From assembly GCF_000766865.1 (NCBI RefSeq), contig NZ_JNFA01000002.1, forward strand, positions 62,001 through 126,000: 64,000 nucleotides of DNA. The letters run 5' to 3'. This DNA comes from Listeria booriae (GTDB taxonomy: Bacteria; Bacillota; Bacilli; Lactobacillales; Listeriaceae). The notes beneath the pieces are model-generated. The model was not told the DNA's origin, did not search any database, and saw only the letters and a program-made list of their open reading frames with translations. Positions 15,958 to 25,869 of this stretch are shown piece by piece. Both the position numbers and the translations under genes were made by a program. Positions within the stretch are counted from its first letter, which is position 1. Each line of letters begins with the position of its first letter.

Positions 15958-17045
15958 CAGGATGGCACCGGCCAACATGGGTGGAAGTTAATCGGGCTAA
16001 CATTCGCGCTAATATTGAGAATGAACGGCGCCATTTGCCTGAAAATGTGGATTTGCTTGCGGTTGTGAAGGCGGATGCGTATGGGCATGGTATGCTTGAA
16101 GTTGCTCAAGTAGCCAAAGATGCTGGGGCAAGAGGATTTTGTGTCGCTATTTTGGATGAAGCGCTGGCACTTCGGGAAGCTGGATTTGATGAGTTAGTTT
16201 TGGTGATGGGGGCAGTGCCTTTAGAATACGCCAAGCTAGCTGCCGAAAAGCAGATTTCGGTGACGGTCTTTGATGTGGATTGGTTGCGCCAATTGCCAGA
16301 ACTCGGAACGTCGTTGAGAATTCATTTGAAAGTAGATACGGGAATGGGGCGGCTTGGCGTTAGGTCGCTTGATGCGGTGCGTGACGTGGAGGACGAGATT
16401 GCGAAGCGTCAAGATGTTGTTTTTGAAGGGATATTTACGCATTTTGCGACGGCGGATCAATTGGAGACATCGTATTTTGAGAAGCAGCTAGGTTGTTTTA
16501 AGGAAGTGGTTGCTTCGCTTAAAGAACGCCCAGCGATTGTGCATTGTGCGAATAGTGCAGCGGCATTGTTACAAAATCAGCGTGACTTTGACGCGGTTCG
16601 ATTTGGCATTTCGATGTACGGTTTGACGCCTTCATCAGAAATTGCGCCAGTTTTGCCGTTTACATTGCGCCCGGCGTTATCTTTTTATACCGAAATTGTG
16701 CAGGTGAAAGAGCTTATGGCTGGCGATTGTGTGAGTTATGGCGCGACATATGAAGCGGAGTCTAAAGAATGGGTCGCTACATTGCCAGTTGGCTACGCGG
16801 ATGGATTTATTCGTGCCTATTCAGGATTTGAAGTATCCATCGACGGCGAGCGGATGCCTGTGATTGGCCGCGTTTGTATGGACCAATGTATTATTCGTTT
16901 ACCGCGACATTATCCAATCGGGACGAAAGTGACCCTGATTGGCGAACCGAACACGGCAGATGAGGCAGCAAGCCATTTAGGAACGATTAATTATGAAGTT
17001 ACATGCTTAATTTCAGAACGCGTTCCAAAAAAATACATTCTTTGA
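15948..17045 (+). CDS. alr: Alanine racemase Alr
   Basis: 365 residues. [11 protein letters not shown] carries the PLP lysine; [11 protein letters not shown] carries the second catalytic tyrosine; VGYADGF and GRVCMDQCI follow. Near the end, TINYEV keeps the Tyr that in alanine racemases lines the substrate pocket; compare the racemase at 28614, which has Asn at that place. It makes D-alanine for peptidoglycan and teichoic acids. GGAGG precedes the start within the acpS coding end. It is the last gene of the cgoX-acpS-alr operon; mazEF follows after 215 bases. Confidence 0.96.
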   Translation: MAVTGWHRPTWVEVNRANIRANIENERRHLPENVDLLAVVKADAYGHGMLEVAQVAKDAGARGFCVAILDEALALREAGFDELVLVMGAVPLEYAKLAAEKQISVTVFDVDWLRQLPELGTSLRIHLKVDTGMGRLGVRSLDAVRDVEDEIAKRQDVVFEGIFTHFATADQLETSYFEKQLGCFKEVVASLKERPAIVHCANSAAALLQNQRDFDAVRFGISMYGLTPSSEIAPVLPFTLRPALSFYTEIVQVKELMAGDCVSYGATYEAESKEWVATLPVGYADGFIRAYSGFEVSIDGERMPVIGRVCMDQCIIRLPRHYPIGTKVTLIGEPNTADEAASHLGTINYEVTCLISERVPKKYIL

Positions 17046-17260
17046 GGTTTTTTACGTGCATAGTTTTAAATTAAGAATTATAATGAAAAAGTACACATCG
17101 TATTTCCTAACGGTTAGGTATTCAGTCTAGCTTGTATATTAGGGAATCGGGTCTAATAGCGTATTTTTGAAGAAAATCACTCCGAAAAGCCTTTCCATCG
17201 CGTCCTTATAGTGTTACGATATATATGTTATAGAGTAATGCACAGCTGGGGGTGTGACGC

Positions 17261-17539
17261 GTGTTAGAAAAACAGGACACGACAGAAATCTGGGTAGAAA
17301 TGACGCAGCAATTATTGGACGACTTAGATGAGGCTCGGGCAAAAGAAAAAATGGGGCGGAGTGAAATGATTATGGAGGCAACACAACAGTTTTTACGTCA
17401 AAAGAAAGCACGCGATTTGCGTGACGAAATGGAACGTGGATATACTGAAATGGCTTCTATTAACTTTTCGATTGCGTGTGAATGCACGCATGTAGAATCG
17501 GAAGCCGAGGATAAAAATTTACAAGTTTTAGGAGGATGA
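17261..17539 (+). CDS. mazE: Antitoxin MazE (EndoAI-type, ribbon-helix-helix)
   Basis: 92 residues. The N-terminal [37 protein letters not shown] is a ribbon-helix-helix DNA-binding unit (shown here only for description, residues ~9-45). The acidic C-terminus binds and blocks MazF. It starts at GTG 17261 behind CTGGGGGTG. Its stop overlaps the first possible mazF start. In Firmicutes the pair sits between alr and the rsb/sigB operon, as here, and in Listeria and Staphylococcus transcription from this region feeds the sigma-B genes. Confidence 0.9.
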   Translation: MLEKQDTTEIWVEMTQQLLDDLDEARAKEKMGRSEMIMEATQQFLRQKKARDLRDEMERGYTEMASINFSIACECTHVESEAEDKNLQVLGG

Positions 17540-17547
17540 ATGAGCCG

Positions 17548-17892
17548 ATGGTGAAGCGTGGAGATGTATACTACGCGGACTTATCTCCTGTTGTTGGAAG
17601 TGAACAAGGGGGAATACGGCCAGTTCTCATCATTCAAAACGATATTGGCAATCGATTTAGTCCTACTGTCATCGTGGCGGCAATTACGGCAAAGATTTCT
17701 AAAGCCAAATTGCCGACCCACGTTGAGGCAGCTCAAAAGCATGGTTTCGACCGCGATTCCGTTATTTTGCTGGAACAAGTCAGAACAATTGACAAGCAGC
17801 GTTTAACGGATAAGATTACGCATCTGGATAGTCAATTAATGAACCAGGTGAATCGCGCGTTAGAAATCAGTATGGGTTTAGTAGATTTTTAA
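17548..17892 (+). CDS. mazF: Endoribonuclease toxin MazF
   Basis: 114 residues, near-identical in layout to Bacillus Endo[38 protein letters not shown] (catalytic Thr) and [15 protein letters not shown]. It cleaves mRNA at short specific sites when free of MazE. Two starts are possible: ATG 17536 directly abuts the AGGAGG, which is too close, whereas ATG 17548 gives the N-terminus found in relatives but lies 12 bases from it. I chose 17548. Confidence 0.93.
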   Translation: MVKRGDVYYADLSPVVGSEQGGIRPVLIIQNDIGNRFSPTVIVAAITAKISKAKLPTHVEAAQKHGFDRDSVILLEQVRTIDKQRLTDKITHLDSQLMNQVNRALEISMGLVDF

Positions 17893-18211
17893 AATTGCAA
17901 ATATTTGTTGGTAAAGCTGACACGTCTCTTACATAATAATATAGAAGAAGCTTTACTAGAATGATGAGCTAGGCGAGTATGAAGTTTCGCAAAAAAAGTG
18001 AATAGAATAAGGATTACATATTATACGATACTTGAGTTTAGAATAGAAATGTCTGGCTTTTAAGTAACCGACATGAGAAAAGCTTCTTAGGCTGTGGCAG
18101 ACCCCATTGCTCTTCCCCCAGTGCTTTTCTCGTGTCTCTTTTTTTACGAAAGAAGCCGTTGCAATCGTACTTGTTACGTTTCAATCAAGACGAAAGGTTG
18201 GAAAAATAAAG
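17893..18211. other. Non-coding leader between mazF and rsbR
   Basis: 319 bases without a convincing gene. It holds one promoter candidate near its start. A 35-codon in-frame extension of rsbR (from 18107) lacks a ribosome binding site and family similarity. No terminator is seen after mazF, so read-through into the rsb operon is plausible. Confidence 0.5.
17908..17937 (+). promoter_or_regulatory. Sigma-A type promoter candidate upstream of the rsbR-sigB operon
   Basis: TTGGTA (17908-17913), 18-base spacer, CATAAT (17932-17937). It lies within 20 bases of the mazF stop and ~275 bases before rsbR, leaving a long leader. Confidence 0.45.
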
Positions 18212-19045
18212 ATGTATAGAGATTTTGCGAATTTTATCCATACAAATAAAGATTTGTTACTGAGCAGATGGATGGAAGAAATGACAGCACAGGCCGACCC
18301 AGCGATTTTGCTAGTGACGAGTGATTTATTGTATGAAGATACAAGCAGGGAGTTTTTAGATTTAATTGTAGCCAATGTGTTAGGCTCTAAAGATGGTTCT
18401 TTCAATGAAAAACTAGATGATTTTGCGCAAAAAGTAGTGGATCTTGGTTGGTCTGTTCATTTCGTGACAAAAGGACTTCGGAATTTTGGATTGATTGTTT
18501 ACACCGAAATGAAAAAGCAAGGTGTATTCAATATGGCGAATGCCGACGATGACGCGTATTATCATTTTGAGAATTGGCTATCCGCCATGTATAGCGTTGT
18601 TGTGAATGCGTACGCAGATTCGTGGGAAAAGACGGTATCTGTTCAAAAAACGGCGTTACAAGAATTATCCGCACCGTTACTACCGATTTTTGATGGTATT
18701 TCTGTGATGCCGCTCATTGGTACGATTGATACGGAGCGCGCAAAGTTAATCATGGAGAACTTACTAATTGGTGTCGTGAAACACAGATCTGATGTTGTGT
18801 TGATTGACATTACAGGTGTTCCAATCGTAGATACGATGGTAGCGCACCATATTATTCAAGCATCCGATGCAGTCAGACTTGTAGGTTGCCAAGCAATGCT
18901 CGTGGGTATAAGGCCAGAGATTGCGCAGACAATTGTGAACTTAGGAATTGAACTCGATCAAGTCATTACTACTAGCACGATGAAAAAAGGCATGGAGAAA
19001 GCACTCGCGATGACTCATAGAGAGATAGTAGAAAAAGAGGAGTGA
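18212..19045 (+). CDS. rsbR: Stressosome sensor RsbR
   Basis: 277 residues: an N-terminal non-haem-globin-like sensory domain (1-~135), then a STAS domain. The two threonines phosphorylated by RsbT in relatives are placed at Thr174 (GTIDTERAK) and Thr208 ([10 protein letters not shown]), 34 residues apart as in L. monocytogenes. With RsbS it builds the stressosome, which holds RsbT in unstressed cells. I chose the ATG at 18212 (MYRDFANFI), matching the family N-terminus; AAAGG is 14 bases upstream, rather far. The operon order R-S-T-U-V-W-sigB-X is complete. Confidence 0.95.
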   Translation: MYRDFANFIHTNKDLLLSRWMEEMTAQADPAILLVTSDLLYEDTSREFLDLIVANVLGSKDGSFNEKLDDFAQKVVDLGWSVHFVTKGLRNFGLIVYTEMKKQGVFNMANADDDAYYHFENWLSAMYSVVVNAYADSWEKTVSVQKTALQELSAPLLPIFDGISVMPLIGTIDTERAKLIMENLLIGVVKHRSDVVLIDITGVPIVDTMVAHHIIQASDAVRLVGCQAMLVGIRPEIAQTIVNLGIELDQVITTSTMKKGMEKALAMTHREIVEKEE

Positions 19046-19049
19046 GAGA

Positions 19050-19406
19050 ATGGGAATTCCGATTTTGAAATTGGGAGAATGTCTATTAATTTCCATCCAG
19101 AGTGAACTTGATGACCAAACGGCAGTTGAATTTCAAGAAGATTTGCTTGCCAAAATTCATGCGACATCCGCAAGAGGCGTGGTGATTGATATTACATCTA
19201 TAGATTTTATAGATTCTTTCATTGCTAAAATTCTAGGTGATGTTGTCAGCATGTCTCGACTTATGGGAGCGATGGTGGTTGTGACGGGAATCCAACCAGC
19301 AGTTGCGATTACATTAGTAGAGTTAGGTATTACATTTGAAGGTGTCCTTTCCGCGATGGACCTAGAAAGCGGTCTGGACAAATTAAAACAGGAATTGGGG
19401 GAATAG
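19050..19406 (+). CDS. rsbS: Stressosome antagonist RsbS
   Basis: 118 residues, a single STAS domain. The serine phosphorylated by RsbT is Ser56 in the [11 protein letters not shown] motif. It is the structural partner of RsbR in the stressosome; phosphorylation releases RsbT. It starts 4 bases after rsbR with AGTGAGAG upstream, and rsbT follows 2 bases after it. Confidence 0.95.
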   Translation: MGIPILKLGECLLISIQSELDDQTAVEFQEDLLAKIHATSARGVVIDITSIDFIDSFIAKILGDVVSMSRLMGAMVVVTGIQPAVAITLVELGITFEGVLSAMDLESGLDKLKQELGE

Positions 19407-19408
19407 AG

Positions 19409-19819
19409 ATGGAATTCCAATCCTGTGTCAAAATTATCAATGAGTGGGACATAGTCGCTGCTCGCCAGTTAGGAAGAAAAGTATCTAAAGAGATCGGCTT
19501 CGGCACGGTAGACCAAGCAAGAATCACGACAGCAATTAGTGAACTTGCTCGAAATATTTTTCTTTATGCGGGAACTGGGGAGATTTGTATTGAGAAGATG
19601 ACAGAAACAGGAAGAGATGGACTGAAAATTATTGCGAAAGACCAAGGTCCAGGTATTCATGATGTAAGACAAGTGATGCAAGATGGATATACAACATCTG
19701 GTGGACTAGGCGCAGGATTACCAGGCGTGAAACGTTTAATGGACACATTCGATCTTGTATCGAGTGTCGAAGAAGGCGCAAAGGGGACAATCATCACAAC
19801 ACAAAAGTGGGTCCGCTAG
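19409..19819 (+). CDS. rsbT: Serine/threonine kinase RsbT
   Basis: 136 residues, GHKL ATPase fold with the N box (TAISELARNIFLYAG) and G1 box (DQGPGI), then a glycine-rich GGLGAGLPG lid. Under stress it phosphorylates RsbS and RsbR, leaves the stressosome and activates the phosphatase RsbU. GGGGGAA precedes the ATG at the end of rsbS. Confidence 0.95.
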   Translation: MEFQSCVKIINEWDIVAARQLGRKVSKEIGFGTVDQARITTAISELARNIFLYAGTGEICIEKMTETGRDGLKIIAKDQGPGIHDVRQVMQDGYTTSGGLGAGLPGVKRLMDTFDLVSSVEEGAKGTIITTQKWVR

Positions 19820-19831
19820 GGAGGACACAAG

Positions 19832-20845
19832 ATGGAAAGTAGAGAGAGTTTGGAGTTTAGGGAGAAATATCGCGAAATTGTTTTGACGTATTTGAAACAA
19901 CAAGATGAAGGCGTTTTGTACAACTGCGAGAAACTAACACGCGAGGCGATGGAAAAACAAATATCGCCAGAAGAAATTGTGAATTTGCATCGAGCAATCC
20001 TAGAAGAATACGACACGGAGTTACCAGAATACATTTCTTCTTCCTTCGATGTATTGCTAGAAATGATGGTTGGCTACGGACTTGCCTATATGGAACATCT
20101 TAGCTTGCGGACGGAACAACAAGCATTACGCCGCGAAATCGCCCAAGCAGAAGATATGCAAAAAATGATGATGAAATCAGATTTGCCAAAAGTCACAGGG
20201 CTTGAAGTCGGTGCAGTAAGCGTGCCGATGCGCCAAATGAGTGGAGATTACTACAACTTCATGCAAGAAGGCGATGACAAAATCAGCGTTACACTAGCCG
20301 ATGTTATCGGAAAAGGTATACCAGCAGCATTCAGTATGTCGATGCTAAAATATGCCTCCGATAATTACAGCGGTTCTGCAAAAACACCAAGTGAAATGTT
20401 GCAAAACCTAAATGCAGTAGCCGAGACAAACATTGATGACAACATGTTTATCACGATGTTTTACGGTTTATATGACACATCGAATCATCTGTTCGAATTC
20501 GCATCAGCAGGTCATGAAGTAGGGCTTTACTTCGATGCAAAAACGAGAAGTTTTACCGACTTGTATGCACGTGGTTTACCACTTGGCATAGATCCAAACG
20601 CGACGTACCGTGGATTTGAGAAGGCAGTCGCCAAAGATGATATGATTTTCATTATGTCAGACGGCGTGACTGAGACACGTACCGCGGATGGTTTCATTGA
20701 ACGCGAGGATTTGATTGCCGTTTTTGAAGAGCGGATTGATTTGCCGCCGCAGAAATTAGTCAAGGAAGTATACGATCATTTATGCAAGATGCAGGAGTAT
20801 GAACTGCGCGACGATTTTACATTAATTTGTTTAAAGCGCGTTTAG
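19832..20845 (+). CDS. rsbU: PP2C-type phosphatase RsbU
   Basis: 337 residues: an N-terminal four-helix RsbT-binding domain (1-~80), a linker helix and a PPM/SpoIIE-type phosphatase domain. The domain has metal-binding aspartates in SGDYYNF and VTLADVIGKG, and later FIMSDGVTE and LRDDFTLI. It dephosphorylates RsbV-P. GGGAGG lies 5 bases or so before the ATG. Its final codons and stop overlap a sigma-B-type promoter for the downstream rsbV-rsbW-sigB-rsbX genes. Confidence 0.95.
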   Translation: MESRESLEFREKYREIVLTYLKQQDEGVLYNCEKLTREAMEKQISPEEIVNLHRAILEEYDTELPEYISSSFDVLLEMMVGYGLAYMEHLSLRTEQQALRREIAQAEDMQKMMMKSDLPKVTGLEVGAVSVPMRQMSGDYYNFMQEGDDKISVTLADVIGKGIPAAFSMSMLKYASDNYSGSAKTPSEMLQNLNAVAETNIDDNMFITMFYGLYDTSNHLFEFASAGHEVGLYFDAKTRSFTDLYARGLPLGIDPNATYRGFEKAVAKDDMIFIMSDGVTETRTADGFIEREDLIAVFEERIDLPPQKLVKEVYDHLCKMQEYELRDDFTLICLKRV

Positions 20846-20865
20846 AATAAAGATATTCAGGGAAT
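20840..20865 (+). promoter_or_regulatory. Sigma-B dependent promoter of rsbV-rsbW-sigB-rsbX
   Basis: GTTTAG (20840-20845), 14-base spacer, GGGAAT (20860-20865), close to the sigma-B consensus GTTTAA-N12-14-GGGTAT. It overlaps the rsbU stop codon. Position matches the known autoregulatory promoter of Bacillus and Listeria sigB operons, so sigma-B would amplify its own synthesis. A GGGTAT at 20873-20878 has no -35 partner at the right distance. Confidence 0.75.
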
Positions 20866-20902
20866 ACACTCTGGGTATACAAAAATGGGGCGAGGTGGAA
20901 TG

Positions 20903-21247
20903 ATGAATATCAAGGTAGAGATTAGAGAAACTGATAGTAATCATGCGAAAGTAGTTGTGGCCGGCGAGATTGATGCGTACACGGCACCGAAATTAAAAGA
21001 GGCATTAGATGGCTTTACCGAGCGCGAAAGTATACACGTACAGATTGATTTAGCAGACGTAACGTATATGGATAGCACTGGTTTAGGCGTTTTTGTAGGC
21101 GTATTTAAAAGCTTGCGAGCGAAAAAGAGTGAATTGGAGCTTGTTGGCTTGTCAGATCGGATTTACCGATTATTCGAAATTACTGGTTTAACAGATATTA
21201 TCGAAATCAAAAATGTAGAGGGTGAAATGAATGGCAACAACGTATGA
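20903..21247 (+). CDS. rsbV: Anti-anti-sigma factor RsbV
   Basis: 114 residues, STAS domain. The regulatory serine is in the [12 protein letters not shown] motif (about Ser58). Unphosphorylated RsbV binds RsbW and frees sigma-B. I chose the ATG at 20903 because GAGGTGG (20892-20898) is correctly placed and the product has the family length; ATG 20900 and 20885 are in frame but too near or upstream of the site. Confidence 0.94.
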   Translation: MNIKVEIRETDSNHAKVVVAGEIDAYTAPKLKEALDGFTERESIHVQIDLADVTYMDSTGLGVFVGVFKSLRAKKSELELVGLSDRIYRLFEITGLTDIIEIKNVEGEMNGNNV

Positions 21248-21704
21248 CACGATTGAACTAAAAATTCCGGCCAGGCCAGAGTTTGTGAGTTTAGGAAGAT
21301 TGACGGTTTCTGGAATTGCGAGTCGCATTGGTTTTTCATTTGAAGCAATTGAAGATTTGAAGATTGCAATCAGTGAAGCCATTACGAATGCGGTGAAGCA
21401 CGCGTTTAACGAAGAAGACACTGGTGAAATTCGGATTGCATTTGCAGTTTATGAAGATAAGTTGGAAGTGACAGTAACGGATGAAGGCAAGAGTTTTGAT
21501 GCGGAGAAACGCAAGATGGAAATTGGACCATATGAAGAAGATGAAGATGCGGACATGTTGCGTGTCGGGGGTTTAGGTTTATTTTTAATTGAAGCTTTGA
21601 TGGATGACGTAGAGTTACACTATGATGGTGGTGTATCAGTAGTTATGACTAAATATATAGAGGAAAAGCAGGTGGAGGGGAATGCCAAAATTATCTCGAC
21701 CTGA
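21231..21704 (+). CDS. rsbW: Anti-sigma factor and kinase RsbW
   Basis: 157 residues, GHKL kinase with N box ([16 protein letters not shown]), G1 box (VTDEGKSFD) and a [15 protein letters not shown] segment. It binds sigma-B and phosphorylates RsbV. The start overlaps the end of rsbV by 17 bases (GAGGGTG upstream), and its own end overlaps sigB by 23 bases. This strict overlap keeps RsbV, RsbW and sigma-B in ratio. Confidence 0.95.
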   Translation: MATTYDTIELKIPARPEFVSLGRLTVSGIASRIGFSFEAIEDLKIAISEAITNAVKHAFNEEDTGEIRIAFAVYEDKLEVTVTDEGKSFDAEKRKMEIGPYEEDEDADMLRVGGLGLFLIEALMDDVELHYDGGVSVVMTKYIEEKQVEGNAKIIST

Positions 21705-22488
21705 GGAACTCGCGGCAAGAGAAGAAGCCCGTGAAAAAGCAAAGGAAAAAGTCTATAAATGGATTAGTGATTATCAAGAAAGCGGAGATGAAGACGCACA
21801 GTATGAACTTGTTGTTCACTATAAAAACCTGGTGGAATCCATTGCACGCAAGTATTCTCAAGGAAAATCATTTCATGAAGATTTAGTTCAAGTTGGCAAT
21901 ATCGGGTTGCTTGGAGCCATTCGCCGTTACGATGCGTCATTCGGTAAAAGCTTCGAAGCATTTGCAGTTCCGACGATTGTCGGTGAAATCAAGCGTTTTT
22001 TACGCGATAAAACGTGGAGTGTTCACGTGCCTCGTCGTATTAAAGAACTTGGACCAAAAATTAAAAACGCGGTAGAAGAGTTGACACGGGAGTTACAACG
22101 TTCGCCGCAAATCAGTGATATTGCTAATTTCATTGGGGCCACCGAAGAAGAAATTTTGGAAGCAATGGAAATGGGTAAGAGCTATCAAGCCCTGTCTGTA
22201 GATCACTCAATCGAGGCGGATACAGATGGAAGCACGATTACGCTACTGGATGTTGTTGGTGGTGAGGACGATGGCTTTGAGCGTGTGAATCAACGGATGC
22301 TTTTGGAGAAAGTTTTGCCAGCGCTGGATGAACGCGAACAGAAAATTTTGCAGTATACGTTTATTGAAAATCGCAGTCAGAAAGAGACGGGTGACTTATT
22401 GGATATTTCGCAAATGCATGTATCCCGAATTCAACGTCAGGCGATTAAGAAGTTGCGTGCTGCGCTTCAAGATGAGGATTTAGAATAA
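21682..22488 (+). CDS. sigB: General stress sigma factor sigma-B
   Basis: 268 residues. Sigma-70 region 2 is seen in [20 protein letters not shown] and [19 protein letters not shown]. Region 3 runs in [11 protein letters not shown] onwards. Region 4 ends with the helix-turn-helix [23 protein letters not shown]. It directs the general stress response in Listeria (acid, osmotic and cell-wall stress). GGTGGAGGGG lies just before the ATG. Full length and intact. Confidence 0.97.
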   Translation: MPKLSRPEELAAREEAREKAKEKVYKWISDYQESGDEDAQYELVVHYKNLVESIARKYSQGKSFHEDLVQVGNIGLLGAIRRYDASFGKSFEAFAVPTIVGEIKRFLRDKTWSVHVPRRIKELGPKIKNAVEELTRELQRSPQISDIANFIGATEEEILEAMEMGKSYQALSVDHSIEADTDGSTITLLDVVGGEDDGFERVNQRMLLEKVLPALDEREQKILQYTFIENRSQKETGDLLDISQMHVSRIQRQAIKKLRAALQDEDLE

Positions 22489-23103
22489 ATGGATGTGACG
22501 GGACAATCGAATGTAGGTGTGGAATTGTATGTCTTCCAACGTGCGAAACATTTGCAAAAACATTGTGGCGATCAGATTGTGATAAAAGAGGACGCATCAG
22601 GGCTTTTATGTGCGCTTGTTGACGGTCTTGGAAGCGGAAAAGAAGCGGAAAAGGCAGCCAAAGCAGTGACAGAAGTGATTGATGCACATAGTTCGATGCA
22701 TTTAAGAGATATTGTGGTAGAAGCAAACAAAGCGATTAGTGGTCTTCGTGGTGCGGCGATAGCCATATGGTACGCTAATTTCGCGAAACAGCAACTAACG
22801 TATTGTGGCATCGGTAATATCCGATTTTATTTATTGGGAGAAGGCGATAAATTATTGTTTCCAATCTCCTCAACAGGATTTCTTTCCGGCCGAAAACAAA
22901 AAATTCGGACACAAAAGTTCGATTACAAAGCAGGTTCGAAATTTTTGATGCATTCCGACGGTTTGGTGCTTGGTGGCGTAAAGAAATATTTATTTGCAAG
23001 CGGTTCAATTGAATCGACAGGACATTGTATTGAAAGCAATGTGAATGATATACCAGAAGATGACGTGACGTTTATCGTTGGGGAATTTCCTATAAGTGAT
23101 TAG
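22489..23103 (+). CDS. rsbX: Phosphoserine phosphatase RsbX
   Basis: 204 residues, a PP2C-like phosphatase with DGLGSGKEAEKAAKA and LMHSDGLVLGG motifs. It resets the stressosome by removing phosphate from RsbS and RsbR. The ATG follows the sigB stop without a gap; GAGGAT is 11 bases upstream within sigB. It is the last gene of the operon and is followed by a terminator. Confidence 0.93.
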   Translation: MDVTGQSNVGVELYVFQRAKHLQKHCGDQIVIKEDASGLLCALVDGLGSGKEAEKAAKAVTEVIDAHSSMHLRDIVVEANKAISGLRGAAIAIWYANFAKQQLTYCGIGNIRFYLLGEGDKLLFPISSTGFLSGRKQKIRTQKFDYKAGSKFLMHSDGLVLGGVKKYLFASGSIESTGHCIESNVNDIPEDDVTFIVGEFPISD

Positions 23104-23148
23104 AATGGCTTTGGACCGAGAGTAGTATTCGGACCGAGGCCATTTTTT
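23104..23148 (+). terminator. Terminator of the rsb-sigB operon
   Basis: AATGGCTTTGGACCGA pairs, with wobble, with TCGGACCGAGGCCATT, followed by six T. Confidence 0.75.
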
Positions 23149-23417
23149 GTGCGAAAATCGTTCCTGTGTTAGTTGATCTCGACTAATTTTAAAAATAGGC
23201 TATAGTAAGCGCTTGCTTATCCTGCTTTACTCGAAAAAAATCTAAATTTTATCTACATGCAAACAAAAGAATATAGCCTATAATTAGAACTATAATACTA
23301 GGAATATTGGCTACTTCGTATTCCAACTTGCAGAAAGAAAGGATGTGTCATAATTAATTATGTAAGAAATTAAAGGGATGATTTTCGAAATAGACAAGTT
23401 AAAAAGGAGGAAAAAAA
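23149..23417. other. Upstream region of the Ig-repeat surface protein gene
   Basis: AT-rich and without a gene. It holds a perfect 10-base inverted repeat (ATAGGCTATA at 23195-23204 and TATAGCCTAT at 23272-23281), an imperfect palindrome TTAGTTGATCTCGACTAA (23169-23186), and two TATAAT sequences without good -35 partners. Regulation of the downstream gene is probably located here. Confidence 0.4.
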
Positions 23418-25640
23418 GTGAAGAAAAAAGCATTATTGTGGGTGGCTGGATTAGCTACTACGACAGGTGGAGCATTAGGGTTTACAGACAATGAAACAAA
23501 AGTACGGGCTGCAGAAAATAATATTATCAGCCAGAGCGTCATTACACATACAGAGGTAAGAAACACCTCGAGCAGCGCGCTATTTGCAGAGTCTGTAGAT
23601 GTTGTGCTGTCTCTAGATGAGTCTTTACAAATCACAGGTGGATTTCATTTAGGGAGTACATCTATATCAGGTGTTGGTATTCCAGGCAGGGAAGTAAGTA
23701 TTGAGTATATTAACCAACATGGAGTTATTGCTAAAGCGCTAGTTGATAATCAAGGAAATTGGCAAGCTCTTATTCCTAAACTAGAGGTTGGGGACTGTTT
23801 ATTTTTAAGGGATAATGCAATCGGTGGAGAAGCGGCTTTTGCCATCTATGAACTATGGCCAAGTAAACTTACGAAGAGCAACTTCGATACAGCAACAACA
23901 AATACAGATACCTTAACTGGTTCAGGTGGATACCCAGGTGTCGAGGTGGCAGTAACTTTTTCAGTGAAAATTGGCAATCAATTCAAACGGATGGAATCAT
24001 CAGGTATTGTTGATCAAGATGGAAATTTTGAAGTACCTATAGTAAAACAAGCAGCAAACTATACTCTTGATGTAAAACAAAAATGGAATGGTATCGTATT
24101 TGGTGCGCAGGGTTCGCAAGGTACTATGAATTTCCACGTAAAAGTTGTTGAAGGAATAGGGAAACCCACCGTGAACGTCGTTTCGAGTAAAGAAAAAAAG
24201 GTGACTGGAAAAGGCAAACAAGGTGCAAAAGTACGAGTACAAGCAAGCGGACAGGAAATTGGAACAGCGACAGTTGATCAGAATGGCATTTTTGAAGTAA
24301 CGATACCAGCACAGAAAATGGGAAATGAATTACAAATTACGCAAGAAGAAGATAAAGATGTAAGTGAAAGCACAAAGGTCATTGTGGAGCAGGAAGTACC
24401 AGAAGTCACTTCTGAATTGAAGGAAGGTATGACTACCATTTCTGGAACTGCATCCCCAGGAGCGGATGTAGCTGTATGGACAGGAGCAGTGGCACCTGTT
24501 GCTAATGTAAAATCGGATATAATTACAGGTCAATGGACAGCAACCGTACCTGCATTAATTGGTGGAAATACTGTACAAGTAAGTGCGTCCCTTGGTTTAA
24601 ACCAAATCAAAGCTAGTGTTCGATATGGTATTGAGTTAGGTGGCATTACGGAATTACGAGCTATTATTTCCGGAGAGAGAGTCAAAGTAACTGGTAATGG
24701 GAGTCCTGGTGCTACGCTGAATGTGAGAGCAGGAGGAAATCTTGTAGGAACAACAACCGTAAATGACACAGGAAAATTTGAACTGTTTATTATGAGAACT
24801 GTCGAAGGTGAGAAGCTATCTGTTAGTCAAACTAAAAATGGAATGAATAGCGTAGTGAACGAAACCTTAGTATTAAAAGGCATAGACGCACCAAGTAACA
24901 TTGACATTGTGACAGCAAATAGTACAAAAGTGAGTGGAAAAGGTAAACCTGGTGCTACGGTGAGCGTGAAAGTAAATGGACAAGAAATTGGTACAGGACA
25001 AGTAAAAGATGATGGGAATTTTGAAGTTACTATTCCAAAACAAGCTGAAGGAACGAAACTCTCTGTTACTCAAAAAGAAGGCGAGGATGAGAGTGCATCG
25101 GTGGTTATAACGGTTATCAGTGCCCAATTAACAAAACCAACGATTGATGATTACTATGCGAATGCTACTTATATTCGAGGTACCGCACCGGCCGGAGCAG
25201 TAAGAGTCACTTTAATAATTGATGGAAAAGTTACTAAAATTGGAACTATTAACGCAGATGGTAAGTACGCGATTTATGCCAATGATATTGCAGCACTCAA
25301 AGTCGCAGGTACTAATTTTGAAATATTTGTAACGGACGTTCATGGTCAACGCAGTGAAGTTGCGGCTGGTACCGTAAAAGGATTATCCGATTTAATGGTA
25401 AATCCTTATCGAGCAGGTCAAGCTAACGTTACTGGAACTGTAGAAGAAAATGTAGAGAGGATTGCAGTTTACGATAAAGCGGGAACGATACTACGCTACG
25501 GTCAAATAAATGCAGATAAAACTTTCAGAATCTATGTTTCAGGTTTCGCTGCTATGCAAGTCGTTGGAGATAACTTCACTGTCAGAGCATTAAATTCCAC
25601 GGGAATCATTGCCCAAGCAACAGCCACGATTTTACCATAA
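23418..25640 (+). CDS. Secreted multi-Ig-domain surface protein
   Basis: 740 residues: a signal peptide (about 1-32, cut near VRAAE), then about seven beta-sandwich repeats of 75-85 residues. The middle repeats have the form GKGKPGATVSVKVNGQEIG, a DDGNFEVTIP strand and KLSVTQKEG, typical of bacterial Ig-like adhesin modules. The last two (residues ~570-740, each with TAPAGAVRVTL or TVEENVERIAV and a NADGKYAIY/NADKTFRIY strand) resemble the Listeria Big_15-type domain. No LPXTG, GW or WxL anchor is present, so retention is unclear. It starts at GTG 23418, with AAGGAGG 7 bases before. It has its own terminator and separates rsbX from the van-like genes. Confidence 0.82.
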   Translation: MKKKALLWVAGLATTTGGALGFTDNETKVRAAENNIISQSVITHTEVRNTSSSALFAESVDVVLSLDESLQITGGFHLGSTSISGVGIPGREVSIEYINQHGVIAKALVDNQGNWQALIPKLEVGDCLFLRDNAIGGEAAFAIYELWPSKLTKSNFDTATTNTDTLTGSGGYPGVEVAVTFSVKIGNQFKRMESSGIVDQDGNFEVPIVKQAANYTLDVKQKWNGIVFGAQGSQGTMNFHVKVVEGIGKPTVNVVSSKEKKVTGKGKQGAKVRVQASGQEIGTATVDQNGIFEVTIPAQKMGNELQITQEEDKDVSESTKVIVEQEVPEVTSELKEGMTTISGTASPGADVAVWTGAVAPVANVKSDIITGQWTATVPALIGGNTVQVSASLGLNQIKASVRYGIELGGITELRAIISGERVKVTGNGSPGATLNVRAGGNLVGTTTVNDTGKFELFIMRTVEGEKLSVSQTKNGMNSVVNETLVLKGIDAPSNIDIVTANSTKVSGKGKPGATVSVKVNGQEIGTGQVKDDGNFEVTIPKQAEGTKLSVTQKEGEDESASVVITVISAQLTKPTIDDYYANATYIRGTAPAGAVRVTLIIDGKVTKIGTINADGKYAIYANDIAALKVAGTNFEIFVTDVHGQRSEVAAGTVKGLSDLMVNPYRAGQANVTGTVEENVERIAVYDKAGTILRYGQINADKTFRIYVSGFAAMQVVGDNFTVRALNSTGIIAQATATILP

Positions 25641-25671
25641 AATTTTTTAGGTAATTCAAAATTATATAAGC

Positions 25672-25716
25672 GACCTACGGTGAATTATTTTTAAATAATT
25701 CATCGTAGGTCTTTTT
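25672..25716 (+). terminator. Terminator of the Ig-repeat protein gene
   Basis: GACCTACGGTGAATTATT pairs with AATAATTCATCGTAGGTC, followed by five T. It separates this gene from the van-like cluster. Confidence 0.9.
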
Positions 25717-25869
25717 GTATTTATTTGCACTTAATTTCGAGATAAATATATGATTCTAGTGTTTCCTTATCATAATTCGGACCATTTCTTTAAACTTTCC
25801 TTATATTTTCTTAGCCTCGCATTTATTTAACTCCTCTATACTTGAGTCATATCAAAGGAGGAGAATACA

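Noticed and set aside
18107-18211. 35-codon N-terminal extension of RsbR
   Set aside because: No ribosome binding site at 18107 and no match to the RsbR family N-terminus, which starts MYRDF or MYKDF.
23204-23217. Possible cre site AGTAAGCGCTTGCT
   Set aside because: Three mismatches to the cre consensus, including terminal positions; weak compared with the perfect site at 36912.
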